From JALHMI01 sp964598535 (GTDB lineage: Bacteria; Planctomycetota; Planctomycetia; Pirellulales; PALSA-1355), in assembly GCA_964598535.1 (NCBI GenBank), contig CAZRCI010000019.1, forward strand, positions 41,159-105,158: a stretch of DNA of 64,000 nucleotides, written 5' to 3'. This document shows, piece after piece, positions 56,174 through 64,000 of this stretch (its first letter is position 1; every line of letters starts with the position of its first letter). Position numbers and translations under genes: made by a program. Below the pieces are notes generated by a model that did not search any database, was not told where the DNA came from, and saw only the letters and a program-made list of their open reading frames with translations.

Positions 56174-57210
56174 CGGACGGCCTCCATAAATAGCTTGTGG
56201 CCGCTCGAGGGGCGTTGGATCGGATCCGTTGTCCGCGAAACAGGCGTGGCCAGCGAACTCAGCCGCCACGTCCGGATCGCAAGTAGTGCGCTGGTCGCCA
56301 GAATCAGCGAGCCAATTGCGACGTGCGCGGTGGTCATCATGATTTGCCCCGCGCTGTCGGCCGTGGGGCGGTAGGCCGCGGCAAACCCATAACCGCCCAT
56401 CCAGTCCGGAAAGCCGTATTTGGCCACCCAGGTTCCCAGGCCGAGCAAGATCTGAAGCACCACGAGTACCGAGAGCCGAGTGGCCGGCGCGCGCAACCAG
56501 GCTTCATCGCGAAATCCTCGCCACACGCGAAACGTGAGCAACGCGATGTGCGCCCACAAGCCGGCGGCCACGAATAAATGAAAGAACAACGCCACGCGAA
56601 AATTGCCCGGCCGTGCTCCGACGGGCAGGTGTCGCAACGTCGAGCCGAGCACGACTTGCAACATCGCCAGCAGCGCGATGATCAACGCCAGACGTTCGAG
56701 CTTGGCAATGCCAGGGTTCGCCGGCGCCTCGACCTCTCGCCAGCGGCGCGAAGTGACCACCGCACAAATCACCGTAAAGGCAAAAAATGCGGGGCCCACG
56801 CAACCGTGGATTTGGGCCAAAGTGACTTCGTTCGCCAGCACCCGCAGGCCACCAAGAATGCCCTGTCCCACCACGCCCACCAACGCCGCGATGCCTAGCC
56901 AGCGGATTGCCGCCCGCTTTTGGCACCAGAACGTCGACATCAGGAAGCCGATGGCGATCATGCCCACGACGGTGCCGAATAGCCGATGACCATGCTCGAT
57001 GAACAGCTTCCAGGGACCGAAGACCCAGGTTTGCCAGGGGTACAGAAACAGATTGTAGCCATACGTGTTCGGCCAATCGGGCACCGCCATGCCGGCGCCT
57101 GTGGTGGTGACCAGTCCGCCGATCCAAATCATGGGGAACGTCGCGCAAACCAACGCCACGGCCCAACGATGGGGCCAGGAGCTTTCCGTTTGTTGGTTTG
57201 CGTTGATCAC
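56170..57210 (-). CDS. ctaA: Heme A synthase (COX15/CtaA)
   Basis: A 346-residue membrane enzyme oxidising haem o to haem a. Landmarks: IGGLVTTTGAGMAVPDWPNT near the N-terminus, FIEHGHRLFGTVVGMIAIGF (haem-ligand His), LAQIHGCVGPAFFAFTVICA, RVALFFHLFVAAGLWAHIAL and MMTTAHVAIGSLILATSALL. Eight-helix layout with two similar halves. It lies 140 bases after the CtaD stop, and its stop overlaps ctaB. Haem A made here serves the neighbouring CtaD. Confidence 0.95.
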   Translation of the reverse strand: MINANQQTESSWPHRWAVALVCATFPMIWIGGLVTTTGAGMAVPDWPNTYGYNLFLYPWQTWVFGPWKLFIEHGHRLFGTVVGMIAIGFLMSTFWCQKRAAIRWLGIAALVGVVGQGILGGLRVLANEVTLAQIHGCVGPAFFAFTVICAVVTSRRWREVEAPANPGIAKLERLALIIALLAMLQVVLGSTLRHLPVGARPGNFRVALFFHLFVAAGLWAHIALLTFRVWRGFRDEAWLRAPATRLSVLVVLQILLGLGTWVAKYGFPDWMGGYGFAAAYRPTADSAGQIMMTTAHVAIGSLILATSALLAIRTWRLSSLATPVSRTTDPIQRPSSGHKLFMEAVR

Positions 57211-57350
57211 GATTTAGGTCCGGAGGAAGTAGCGAACTCGACGCATGAGCCAGGGCTGGCCTGCGCGAGGATTCTGGTTTACTTGGCACATCTGGCGAGC
57301 GTGCAGCTCCTGCGTGTTGGCGGTTGTCATGCCACGGAGCGATCCGGGCA

Positions 57351-59111
57351 TTAATAAATCGGCGGCGACGGCGGATCGGGATGCACGCCCGGGGGCGGCT
57401 CGTTTTGCGGGTAATAGTCCTTGCTCGACTCGGGCGAGTTGTATTCGTACGGTCCACGGTAGATCACCGGCTGGAAGTCGTAATTGCCGTGACCCGGCGG
57501 GCTGGGAGCCTGCCATTCCAGGCCATTGGCATGCCACGGATTGCGGCCGGCCTTGGGACCGAGGAACATGCTCAGGATGAAGTTCGCGGCAAAGATCACC
57601 TGCACGGAGACCATGCCGATCGCGCACCAGGTAATGAATTCGTTCAGCGGCTGCAAATGGTGAAACGTCTGGTAGTGGTACGGATCGGCAAGTCGCCGCG
57701 GGAAACCGACCACGCCCAGGATGTGCATCGTGAAGAACGTGCCGTTGAGGAACAGGAACGTAAAGAAGAAGTGGATCTTGCCGGCGGTCTCGTTCATCAT
57801 CCGGCCGAACATCTTGGGAAACCAGAAATAGATCGCGCCGAATACGCCCATCGCCGTGCCGGCAAACAGCACGTAATGGAAGTGAGCGACGATGAAGTAG
57901 GTGTCGTGGATGAAGATGTCCACCGGCGTGGCGGCCATGAAGATGCCCGACAGGCCGCCGATGATGAACATGGCCACGAACNNNNNNNNNNGAACGTGAC
58001 CGCCCCACATGGTGCCCAGCCAATTGAACGTCTTAATGGCCGAGGGGAGCGCGATCATCATGGTCGAGACCATGAACGTCATGCCGAGCGCCGGGTTCAT
58101 GCCCGACACGAACATGTGGTGCCCCCAGACGATAAAGCCCAGGCCCGCGATACCGGCGATCGAGTAGACCATCGGCTTGTACCCGAAGAGCGGCTTTCGC
58201 GAGAAGCAGGCGATCATGTCCGAGACCATGCCCATTGCCGGCAGAATCATGATGTACACGGCCGGATGGGAATAAAACCAGAACAAGTGCTGCCACAAAA
58301 GCGGCTGGCCGCCGCCCGAGGCCATCGGAGCGTTGTTGGTTGACCAACCTTCAGGAATGAAGAATCCCGTGCCGAACACCCGGTCCATAAGCTGCATGAA
58401 ACCGGCGGCGGTGAGCACCGGTAGCGCAAACGCCTGCAAAACCGCGGTGATGAACATCCCCCAGATGGTCATGGGCAGCCGGAACATGGTCATGCCCGGG
58501 GCACGCATCTGAATGATTGTGGTCATATAGTTGACCGAGCCCATCATCGACGAGATGCCCACGAGCGTTAGGCCGATGAGCCAGAGCGTCTGTCCGTTCC
58601 AGTCGGTGAGTGAGAGCGGCGGGTAAGCCGTCCAGCCGCTTTTGGCGGCGCCGCCTTCGACAAAGAAGCTCGCCCCCACGGCGATGAATGCCGGCCACAT
58701 GAACCAGTAGCTGAGCATGTTCAGCGTGGGGAAAGCCATGTCGTCGGCCCCGATCATGAGTGGAATCAGGTAATTGCCGAACGCTCCGGCCAAGATCGGG
58801 ATGATCACAAAGAAGATCATCACCGTTGCGTGCATCGTGAACAAGATCGTATAGAACTCGGGTGAGATCTGACCGCCTTCGCTGGCGAACAGCATCTTGC
58901 CGATGATTGGCATCTCGGCCCAGGGCCACGCCACTTGCCAGCGAATGCCAAGCGCCAACAGGCCGCCGATCAGGAACCAGATCAACGTGGAAAACAGGAA
59001 CTGCAAGCCGATGATCTTGTGGTCCTTGCTGAACACGTACGTGCTCAGAAAGCCACCCGCGTGCGCGGCGTGATCATCATGCGCGTGGGTACCGACCGTG
59101 ATGGAGCTCAT
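57351..59111 (-). CDS. ctaD: Cytochrome c oxidase subunit I (contains an assembly gap)
   Basis: The catalytic haem-copper subunit, 586 residues as assembled. YTILFTMHATVMIFFVIIPI carries a low-spin haem His; HLFWFYSHPAVYIMILPAMG the CuB His-Tyr pair (H-P-x-x-Y); WGHHMFVSGM the other CuB His; and DTYFIVAHFHYVLFAGTAMG the haem a3/a His pair. It begins MSSITVGTHAHDDHAAHAGG. Ten N at 57982-57991 fall in the segment after GTMWGGHV and before FVAMFIIGGLSG. Family spacing suggests about 11 residues belong there, so several codons are missing. The 4-base overlap with ctaC (ATGA) shows coupling. Confidence 0.95.
   Translation of the reverse strand: MSSITVGTHAHDDHAAHAGGFLSTYVFSKDHKIIGLQFLFSTLIWFLIGGLLALGIRWQVAWPWAEMPIIGKMLFASEGGQISPEFYTILFTMHATVMIFFVIIPILAGAFGNYLIPLMIGADDMAFPTLNMLSYWFMWPAFIAVGASFFVEGGAAKSGWTAYPPLSLTDWNGQTLWLIGLTLVGISSMMGSVNYMTTIIQMRAPGMTMFRLPMTIWGMFITAVLQAFALPVLTAAGFMQLMDRVFGTGFFIPEGWSTNNAPMASGGGQPLLWQHLFWFYSHPAVYIMILPAMGMVSDMIACFSRKPLFGYKPMVYSIAGIAGLGFIVWGHHMFVSGMNPALGMTFMVSTMMIALPSAIKTFNWLGTMWGGHVXXXXFVAMFIIGGLSGIFMAATPVDIFIHDTYFIVAHFHYVLFAGTAMGVFGAIYFWFPKMFGRMMNETAGKIHFFFTFLFLNGTFFTMHILGVVGFPRRLADPYHYQTFHHLQPLNEFITWCAIGMVSVQVIFAANFILSMFLGPKAGRNPWHANGLEWQAPSPPGHGNYDFQPVIYRGPYEYNSPESSKDYYPQNEPPPGVHPDPPSPPIY
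57982..57991. other. Assembly gap (10 N) inside ctaD
   Basis: Ten N keep the reading frame by their placeholder length. In related subunit I proteins the segment here is about 11 residues, not 4, so the true sequence is probably longer by a multiple of three. Confidence 0.9.
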
Positions 59112-59920
59112 TCAACGTCCCCTTGTGCCACTTGCGAGTCCACCGTCGCGGTTTGCTCGCGGTACTTCTGCTCGAGCCACTCGTCGTACTCTCCGCGAGA
59201 GACGAACGTGACGCGGCCCTTCATTTTGTAGTGTCCCCAACCGCACAGTTCAGCGCACACGATGTCGAAGGAACCCTTCTGTGTGGCGCGGAACCAGACG
59301 GGAATCTTCATGCCCGGAACCGCGTCCTGCTTCACGCGAAGGTTCGGCAGGAAGAAACTGTGCAGTACGTCGGCGCTCTTGAGGTCGACCAGGATCTCTT
59401 CCTGCACCGGCAGCCGCAGATCGTTGACGACATGCACATCGTCCTGGTCGCCCAGGATTCCGTTCTTGCCCGGGTAGCGCAACCGCCACTCGAACTGCCG
59501 CGCGGTTACCTCGACCGTGGGCGGCATGTCGTCGGCCGTACCGAGGATGCCGTCCGGACCGGCGGCCGGATTGCGAATCTTGTTCTCGGCCCAGGCGTTC
59601 ATCTGATAGATCGCGATGAACAGCAGGGTCGCGGCGGGAATGATCGTCCAGATGATTTCCAGGCTATGGCTGCCGTGGCTGAAGACCACCTTGCGATCGC
59701 TCGATTGCTCGTATCGCAACATGAACCAGAAGAGCGCCACTTCGGTGCCGATGAACACGGCGCCGGTGAGCCATAGGATGAAATAAAACAAATGGTCGAT
59801 GGCATGCCCATCTTGCGACACGTCGACCGGAAGCCAGTGCTGGTACATTGGCGCGAAGACAAAACTGGCTACGCACAGGATCGTGACCAGCAAGAACAGA
59901 AAGGCCCAAAACTTACCCAC
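59108..59920 (-). CDS. ctaC: Cytochrome c oxidase subunit II (CuA) with Gly-Asp inserts
   Basis: A 270-residue subunit with two N-terminal membrane helices (FWAFLFLLVTILCVASFVFA, HLFYFILWLTGAVFIGTEVA) and a periplasmic CuA domain: VLHSFFLPNLRVKQDAVPG (His ligand), FDIVCAELCGWGHYKMKG (C-x-x-x-C-x-x-x-H-x-x-M). The HSLEIIWTIIPAATLLFIAI segment is typical. Two inserts, AAGPDGILGTADDMPP and GKNGILGDQDDVH, look like Ca-binding Gly/Asp turns (G-x-D-G-I-L-G-T-x-D-D) and are not usual in CtaC. No C-terminal cytochrome c domain is fused; separate cytochromes lie upstream. Confidence 0.94.
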   Translation of the reverse strand: MGKFWAFLFLLVTILCVASFVFAPMYQHWLPVDVSQDGHAIDHLFYFILWLTGAVFIGTEVALFWFMLRYEQSSDRKVVFSHGSHSLEIIWTIIPAATLLFIAIYQMNAWAENKIRNPAAGPDGILGTADDMPPTVEVTARQFEWRLRYPGKNGILGDQDDVHVVNDLRLPVQEEILVDLKSADVLHSFFLPNLRVKQDAVPGMKIPVWFRATQKGSFDIVCAELCGWGHYKMKGRVTFVSRGEYDEWLEQKYREQTATVDSQVAQGDVE

Positions 59921-60020
59921 GGCTCAGTTCTCCAGCCTGACGGCTTTGACCGGTGGATCGCATATGAACGACCGCCGGCGTAAATGTTTTCCTGACGTTG
60001 GACGGCATCCCGATACGTGC

Positions 60021-61274
60021 TTACAACCCAGCGCGGCTCACGTGCGATTGCTGACGTGGCGGTTGGCTGATGGGCTCGTACGGTAGCGAAAGTACATAAT
60101 CGACCAGATTCCAAATTTCGTCATTGGTGAGCGTCCCCGGCGCCCCCGGCGATGGCGGTCCCACGGCCGGCATCGGCGTGCCGTTGATGCCGGCATAGAT
60201 CCGGCGGTAAATGTCGTAGGGAGCTCGTCCGCCACGATAGATTCCCTGACGCAGGTTGCGCGGCCGGGCATTTCTCGGCGGGAGCGAGTCGGCCTCCAAG
60301 GCGTGCGCCAAACGCTCCACGTGACGCGCGAGCGCGGCGCGTTCCTCGGAGCTCATCTCGCCCGGGTCGTCGAGCGTGGCGATGTCGGCGTCCAAGCTCT
60401 TATGCGCTTCTTCGACGGCCTTGCTCCAGTCGTCGAAGTCGTTCGTCTGGCCATCGCCCAGAGCGCTGAAACCGTGGCATTTCGCACAGTTGGCCTTGGC
60501 GCTGTAGAACAGCTCCTGGCCCTTGGCAATCGACTCGGCGAGCGCGAAGTCCGGCTTCGCGTTGTCGCCGCTAGTCGCGATGATATTGTCGGGGGCCATC
60601 GTCCAGCTTTCGACGATCGGCGTCAGGAGCTCGTCGATGAGAACCTCACGAGACGGTTGCAGCTTTTCACCTTCGCTCAGGTCGAGTAGTGCATCCGAGA
60701 GCCGCGTTTCCACCTGGCCGCGAATGCTCAGGTACTTCACGTACTCGATCAGCGACTTGATCTGCACGTCCGGAAGCAGCCCGAACGCCGGCATCGCGGT
60801 GCCTTGCACGCCTTCGCGAATGATGACCTCCAGGTCATGATCGGTCGGCTTTGCCGCGCGCTCGGTGCTTTTGAATTTGAATTTGCCCTGGCGGTAATCG
60901 CGCGGATAAGGGTTGAGCAACAACGCGGTGGGGCCCAGGCCGTCTCCCGTCGTGCCGTGGCAGTGGGCGCAGTGCCGGCGATACAAGCCCGTTTCACGGC
61001 CGAACTGGTCGCTCGCGACCGGGCCGGCCGACATCTTCACCAGATTCGCGTCGAGTCCCATCTCCGGCAGCAGGAACGGATCGTCCGGCGTGCCGAACAT
61101 CGCGTCCAGAATGTTGGCGATATCCTGCACTTGCTCTGGGGGAATCTGCTTCTGGGCCAACGCCACCGTGTCGAGACGAAACTGCGGTTGCGAGCTCTGG
61201 CCACAGCCGCTCACCAGCGCCACGAGCGCCATGCTGGCGGTGAACAGTGAAGACTGCGAAAGTATCCGATTCAT
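60021..61274 (-). CDS. Dihaem cytochrome c lipoprotein
   Basis: A 417-residue exported protein. ATG 61274 gives a lipoprotein signal (SLFTASMALVALVSGCGQSS, lipobox LVSGC). Two haem sites: YRRHCAHCHGTTGDGLGPTA and ANCAKCHGFSALGDGQ (CxxCH). Possible sixth-ligand Met in GVQGTAMPAFGLLPD and GINGTPMPAVGPPSP. It resembles mono- and dihaem c proteins that pass electrons to caa3 oxidases. It precedes ctaC by 100 bases in the same direction, so it is a likely direct electron donor. Confidence 0.9.
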   Translation of the reverse strand: MNRILSQSSLFTASMALVALVSGCGQSSQPQFRLDTVALAQKQIPPEQVQDIANILDAMFGTPDDPFLLPEMGLDANLVKMSAGPVASDQFGRETGLYRRHCAHCHGTTGDGLGPTALLLNPYPRDYRQGKFKFKSTERAAKPTDHDLEVIIREGVQGTAMPAFGLLPDVQIKSLIEYVKYLSIRGQVETRLSDALLDLSEGEKLQPSREVLIDELLTPIVESWTMAPDNIIATSGDNAKPDFALAESIAKGQELFYSAKANCAKCHGFSALGDGQTNDFDDWSKAVEEAHKSLDADIATLDDPGEMSSEERAALARHVERLAHALEADSLPPRNARPRNLRQGIYRGGRAPYDIYRRIYAGINGTPMPAVGPPSPGAPGTLTNDEIWNLVDYVLSLPYEPISQPPRQQSHVSRAGL

Positions 61275-61398
61275 GATAATAGTCCGGCGGGTAATGGGGC
61301 CGGTTGAGTTGTATTTACGTAATCGTTGCCGGTAGATGCTTTGCCCCATCTCTCGCCGCGGCTTGAGGGCGGCGGGCACATGGGCCTGGACTGTGTTT

Positions 61399-62304
61399 TT
61401 ACTTGATCGAGCTGGACGGAACCTCCAGGTCCAGTTCCGTGGTCTCGCCGTCGTTGAGCGTCACCACGAAGCGGCCGCGGTTGCTCCACTTCAAGTCTTT
61501 TCGCGGCAGGACGACGGCGCCGCCCGGGCCCGCGCCTCGCTCGTGCCAGACTTGCAACTCGACCTCTTCGCCCGCCGGCAGATTCGGAATCTCAAACGAT
61601 CCGTCGTCCGTCGTCACCGCAAAATACTTATCGTTGCGCGGCAAAAGATAAGCCCGCATCCAGGGATGGATGCTGCACGAGACCGGCGCCGGAAGGGCTT
61701 CTTCCGCCGTGGGCGTGTACGGAATGTTCGCATTGGCCGGCAAGATCGGGTTGATCGGCACGCCCTTTTGCGGGTCGATCTTCGTATTGTGCCCCACCGG
61801 ATCGCTGTTCTTGATGTCGAGCTTCTGGTTCACCTGGCAAGCCATGACATGCGTCAGGAACATGCACTCCTTCTGATCGAACACGAGCGGTTCGAGGTCG
61901 TTTTCTTTTTCCAGCGGTGCGGCCGATTCATGCACCCGCTTGGCCCGGGCATAGATCACGACATTGGCCAGTCCCTTGCCCGGACCGACTCGTAGCGAGT
62001 TGTCGACTAAGGGACCGTTGGAAAGGCAAACCTCGGCGTCACGATTCACGTCCAGGTTGCTCGGCGCCGGTGGATCGCCGGCATAGACGAACTTGCCACG
62101 CAGCGTTCCCCAGCCGGTGCCGGTTTCGGCTTGGGCCGCTTCGCCTTCCTCGGCGCTCGCGGCACTTAGCAATTCCTTGCGGATATCGGCCGCCACGCTC
62201 GTCTGAGGACTCGGGCTCGCAGGTGCCTGACGCCCGCAACCACTCGCGGCCACCGTGACGAGGCCTGCGAGGGCCAAGCAACTGAATACACAACTCTTGG
62301 ACAT
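61399..62304 (-). CDS. Cupredoxin-like lipoprotein, copy 2 of a tandem pair
   Basis: A 301-residue lipoprotein (ALAGLVTVAASGCGRQ, lipobox VAASGC). After an acidic linker there is a beta-sandwich region with cupredoxin-like copper residues: IKNSDPVGHNTKIDPQKG (His) and APVSCSIHPWMRAYLLPRND (C-x-x-H-x-x-M), then a carboxypeptidase-regulatory-like strand block (DDGSFEIPNLPAGEEVELQV). Paralogue of the neighbour at 62381. Proteins of this type are found with oxidases and may carry copper or electrons. Some databases call them methylamine-utilisation-like; the specific role is unknown. Confidence 0.82.
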   Translation of the reverse strand: MSKSCVFSCLALAGLVTVAASGCGRQAPASPSPQTSVAADIRKELLSAASAEEGEAAQAETGTGWGTLRGKFVYAGDPPAPSNLDVNRDAEVCLSNGPLVDNSLRVGPGKGLANVVIYARAKRVHESAAPLEKENDLEPLVFDQKECMFLTHVMACQVNQKLDIKNSDPVGHNTKIDPQKGVPINPILPANANIPYTPTAEEALPAPVSCSIHPWMRAYLLPRNDKYFAVTTDDGSFEIPNLPAGEEVELQVWHERGAGPGGAVVLPRKDLKWSNRGRFVVTLNDGETTELDLEVPSSSIK

Positions 62305-62380
62305 ATCGCTTACTTCTCCGCGGGAAAAACGCACGCCGTGCGACCCACCGTTGCCATGCCGGATTGGTGTCGAGATTGGG

Positions 62381-63298
62381 TTACTTCTTGAACACCGAGG
62401 CCGGTACCTTGATGTCACCCAGGTCGTTGTCGCCCGGCTTGATCTTCAGCTTGAACGTGCCGCGGGCGTCGGCCTTGCCGCCTTTAAACGCCGCGTTCTT
62501 CAAGTAACCGCCCGATTCCTGCCACAGGCGGAATTCGAGCTCCTTGCCGGCGGGCAGGTTTTCGATCACGAAGTTGCCGTCCTTATCGGTCACGGCCGCG
62601 TAGGGATCTTTGCGCGCGACGACCCAAGCGCTCATCCAGGGATGAATGTTGCAGCCAACCTTGACCGGCACGGCCTCTTCGGCGGTGAACTTGTACGGAA
62701 CCGCCTCGCCGCCGGCGGCCAGCACCGGATTGATCGGGGTACCGAGCAGTGGCGTGATGTTGCTGTTATGACCGGTTGGATCCGAGTTCTTCAGCATCAA
62801 CGTTTGCGACAGAAGAACGACCTGCACGTGCGGCTCGAAACGGCAGTCTTTGTTGTCGAGCACGACTTCCGCGGTCGCCGTCTTTTCATAGTCCGGATGC
62901 ACCTTGGGGTTCTTGGTTCGCAGCATGATCACCGCGTTCTCGATACCACCGTCGCCCGAGACGAGCAGGCTTTCGTTTGTGACCGAAGCCTTACAGGCGG
63001 GATCCTTGCTGGTGTCGACCGTCGCCGGCGCGGGCGCCTTGCCGTCGAACACGATGCGACCCTTGAGCGTGCCCCACTCGCCGTCAGCGGCCGCGGTGCG
63101 TACTTCCACCACCGGCCGGTCCACGCTGGCCGAGGAGCCGTCGGCCGCCGGCGCGGTTTCTTCCCCCTGGTCGATCTGGGGCGCGGCGGCTTCTTCCGGG
63201 GCGCCGGGCGGAGGCGAAGCAGCCTGACCGCAGCCTACCAGCAACGCGGCCGGTACGAACAATAGTGAAGCAAATACAAAACGTGAGGTCTTGAGCAT
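62381..63298 (-). CDS. Cupredoxin-like lipoprotein, copy 1 of a tandem pair
   Basis: A 305-residue lipoprotein (FASLLFVPAALLVGCGQAAS, lipobox LLVGC) with an Ala/Pro/Glu-rich linker, then the same domain order as copy 2: WGTLKGRIVFDGKAPAPA, LKNSDPTGHNSNITPLLG (His), VKVGCNIHPWMSAWVVARKD (C-x-x-H-x-x-M) and DGNFVIENLPAGKELEFRLW. It lies 76 bases before the copy 2 start. The conserved copper-ligand pattern in both argues for a shared redox or metal function and divergence after duplication. Confidence 0.82.
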   Translation of the reverse strand: MLKTSRFVFASLLFVPAALLVGCGQAASPPPGAPEEAAAPQIDQGEETAPAADGSSASVDRPVVEVRTAAADGEWGTLKGRIVFDGKAPAPATVDTSKDPACKASVTNESLLVSGDGGIENAVIMLRTKNPKVHPDYEKTATAEVVLDNKDCRFEPHVQVVLLSQTLMLKNSDPTGHNSNITPLLGTPINPVLAAGGEAVPYKFTAEEAVPVKVGCNIHPWMSAWVVARKDPYAAVTDKDGNFVIENLPAGKELEFRLWQESGGYLKNAAFKGGKADARGTFKLKIKPGDNDLGDIKVPASVFKK

Positions 63299-63316
63299 GA
63301 TGGAACCCCTCCCTTT

Positions 63317-64000
63317 TTATTGAGCCGCGTCTTGGCTTTGTGGCGTTTCCGCCGGAGGCGGCGATTTGATGAGTGGTTTGATGGAAAGTTGGCTTTCGGT
63401 AAACCGGCTGTAGTTCAACAGCAAGTCCACAACACCTTCGAGCTGCTGCATGCTGTCGCCCTTGAACAACTCCTGGCTGACGGGCTTGTCCGCCGGAATG
63501 TTCACGGGCATGCCAGTGTACGGCAGGATCCGCTTGGGGTTGGCAACCCAATCGAGAATGTAATCTGGCCGCAAACGACGTCCCACTTCGGAGAGCTGAG
63601 GCGCCTTGGCCGAATTGGCGCCCGAGGGAGCAAAATCGCCCATCAGGTGGCACTTGATGCAGAAGTTGTTGTCGGTGACGATCTTCAGGGCATCGGCCAT
63701 CCGCGTAGGATGTTGGGCCTCGGCCTCGGCCAAGTGCGCCTGCCGAGTGCGCGGATCGAAGTCGTACGGATAGTCCACACGGTCGACGGCTGCGAAGTAG
63801 TTGACGAGTTTCGTGGCTTCGTCGCTCGACATATTGAACTTCGGCATTCGCAGCACCGACGCGGGACGAATCTCGTGCGGATCGAGCAGGAAGCTGTGCA
63901 ACCATTCGGTTTGCACCTTGCGGCCCTCGCCCTTGAGCGGCGGCGGTAGCCAACCCCAGGCCTCATCCGGCTTGGCGTTGGGATTGATCTTCTGCTCTTC
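63317..64000 (-). CDS. c-type cytochrome, C-terminal part (runs off the right edge)
   Basis: The frame is open to base 64000, so the N-terminus is outside. The visible 227 residues start EEQKINPNAKPDEAWGWLPP and include one haem site, TDNNFCIKCHLMGDFAPSGA (CxxCH), plus Met candidates in SVLRMPKFNMSSDEA (the end of an earlier cytochrome c domain) and LPYTGMPVNIPADKP. So it has at least two cytochrome c domains. It is the first visible gene of the oxidase cluster, 18 bases before the cupredoxin-like lipoprotein start. Probably an electron-transfer subunit of a quinol-oxidising complex or a donor to the oxidase. Confidence 0.85.
   Translation of the reverse strand, partial: EEQKINPNAKPDEAWGWLPPPLKGEGRKVQTEWLHSFLLDPHEIRPASVLRMPKFNMSSDEATKLVNYFAAVDRVDYPYDFDPRTRQAHLAEAEAQHPTRMADALKIVTDNNFCIKCHLMGDFAPSGANSAKAPQLSEVGRRLRPDYILDWVANPKRILPYTGMPVNIPADKPVSQELFKGDSMQQLEGVVDLLLNYSRFTESQLSIKPLIKSPPPAETPQSQDAAQ

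Noticed and set aside
1..64000. CRISPR arrays, rRNA genes and complete tRNA genes
   Set aside because: I looked for regularly spaced repeats, rRNA-like conserved blocks and full cloverleafs and found none; only one tRNA-Ser fragment.

Overview
The window looks like a chromosome segment from a high-GC planctomycete, probably of the Pirellulales type. Supporting content: a Gfo/Idh/MocA oxidoreductase with a Tat-type leader next to a tandem DUF1080 (3-keto-disaccharide hydrolase) protein, a leucine-rich-repeat lipoprotein, an S46 peptidase, and a caa3-type cytochrome oxidase cluster with cupredoxin-like lipoproteins and c-type cytochromes. Two runs of 10 N (51119-51128 and 57982-57991) mark assembly gaps.

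Layout. 1-17 kb is ordinary host sequence: amino-acid permease (partial), purU, S46 peptidase with OPT oligopeptide transporter, GNAT, LRR lipoprotein, the Gfo/DUF1080 sugar pair, and a small stress cluster (CsbD/DUF883-like proteins, ferritin-like DUF892). 17-20.4 kb holds an MHS-type MFS transporter and then a graveyard of mobile DNA: an IS3-type orfA with a nonsense codon, a tRNA-Ser 3' fragment and an internally deleted IS701-like transposase. 20.4-29.3 kb: penicillin-acylase-type hydrolase, secreted alpha/beta hydrolase, an Ada-AlkA fusion translationally coupled to a methyltransferase (ogt), a TM2 protein, and a beta-carbonic anhydrase flanked by two diverged copies of a non-coding repeat.

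The most interesting feature is a 12.5-kb integrated element, 29336-41872. It splits a host yjbQ (UPF0047) gene exactly: 41 codons remain on the left (29213-29335) and 99 on the right (41871-42167). Joined across a shared AA dinucleotide they rebuild a 140-residue protein. The element encodes a large serine recombinase at its left end, a small resolvase, an atypical third serine recombinase, terminase small and large subunits without any portal or capsid gene, two candidate defence genes (OLD-like ATPase-TOPRIM and a PD-(D/E)XK-like protein) and several unknown proteins. At its right end it carries its own intact 140-residue yjbQ, so it replaces the gene it destroys. It reads as a phage-satellite-like or terminase-bearing integrative element. 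Two of its recombinase genes have structured leaders; one has an 11-nt perfect anti-Shine-Dalgarno in the loop of a 14-bp hairpin, a pseudoknot design.

42-51 kb is host again: ABC ATPase with a large unknown membrane protein and a MazG-like protein, HAD phosphatase, Rieske protein, UPF0173 hydrolase, glucose-6-phosphate isomerase, archaeal-type phosphoglycerate mutase, a 55-residue membrane protein and a DUF983 protein. 51.7-64 kb is one long minus-strand respiratory cluster. In transcription order it runs: cytochrome c (partial), two cupredoxin-like lipoproteins, dihaem cytochrome c lipoprotein, CtaC, CtaD, heme A synthase, heme O synthase, subunit III, subunit IV, SCO1, DUF420 and a CPSC membrane protein. 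It contains structural subunits, haem A biosynthesis and copper delivery for one terminal oxidase. No rRNA, complete tRNA or CRISPR array was seen.
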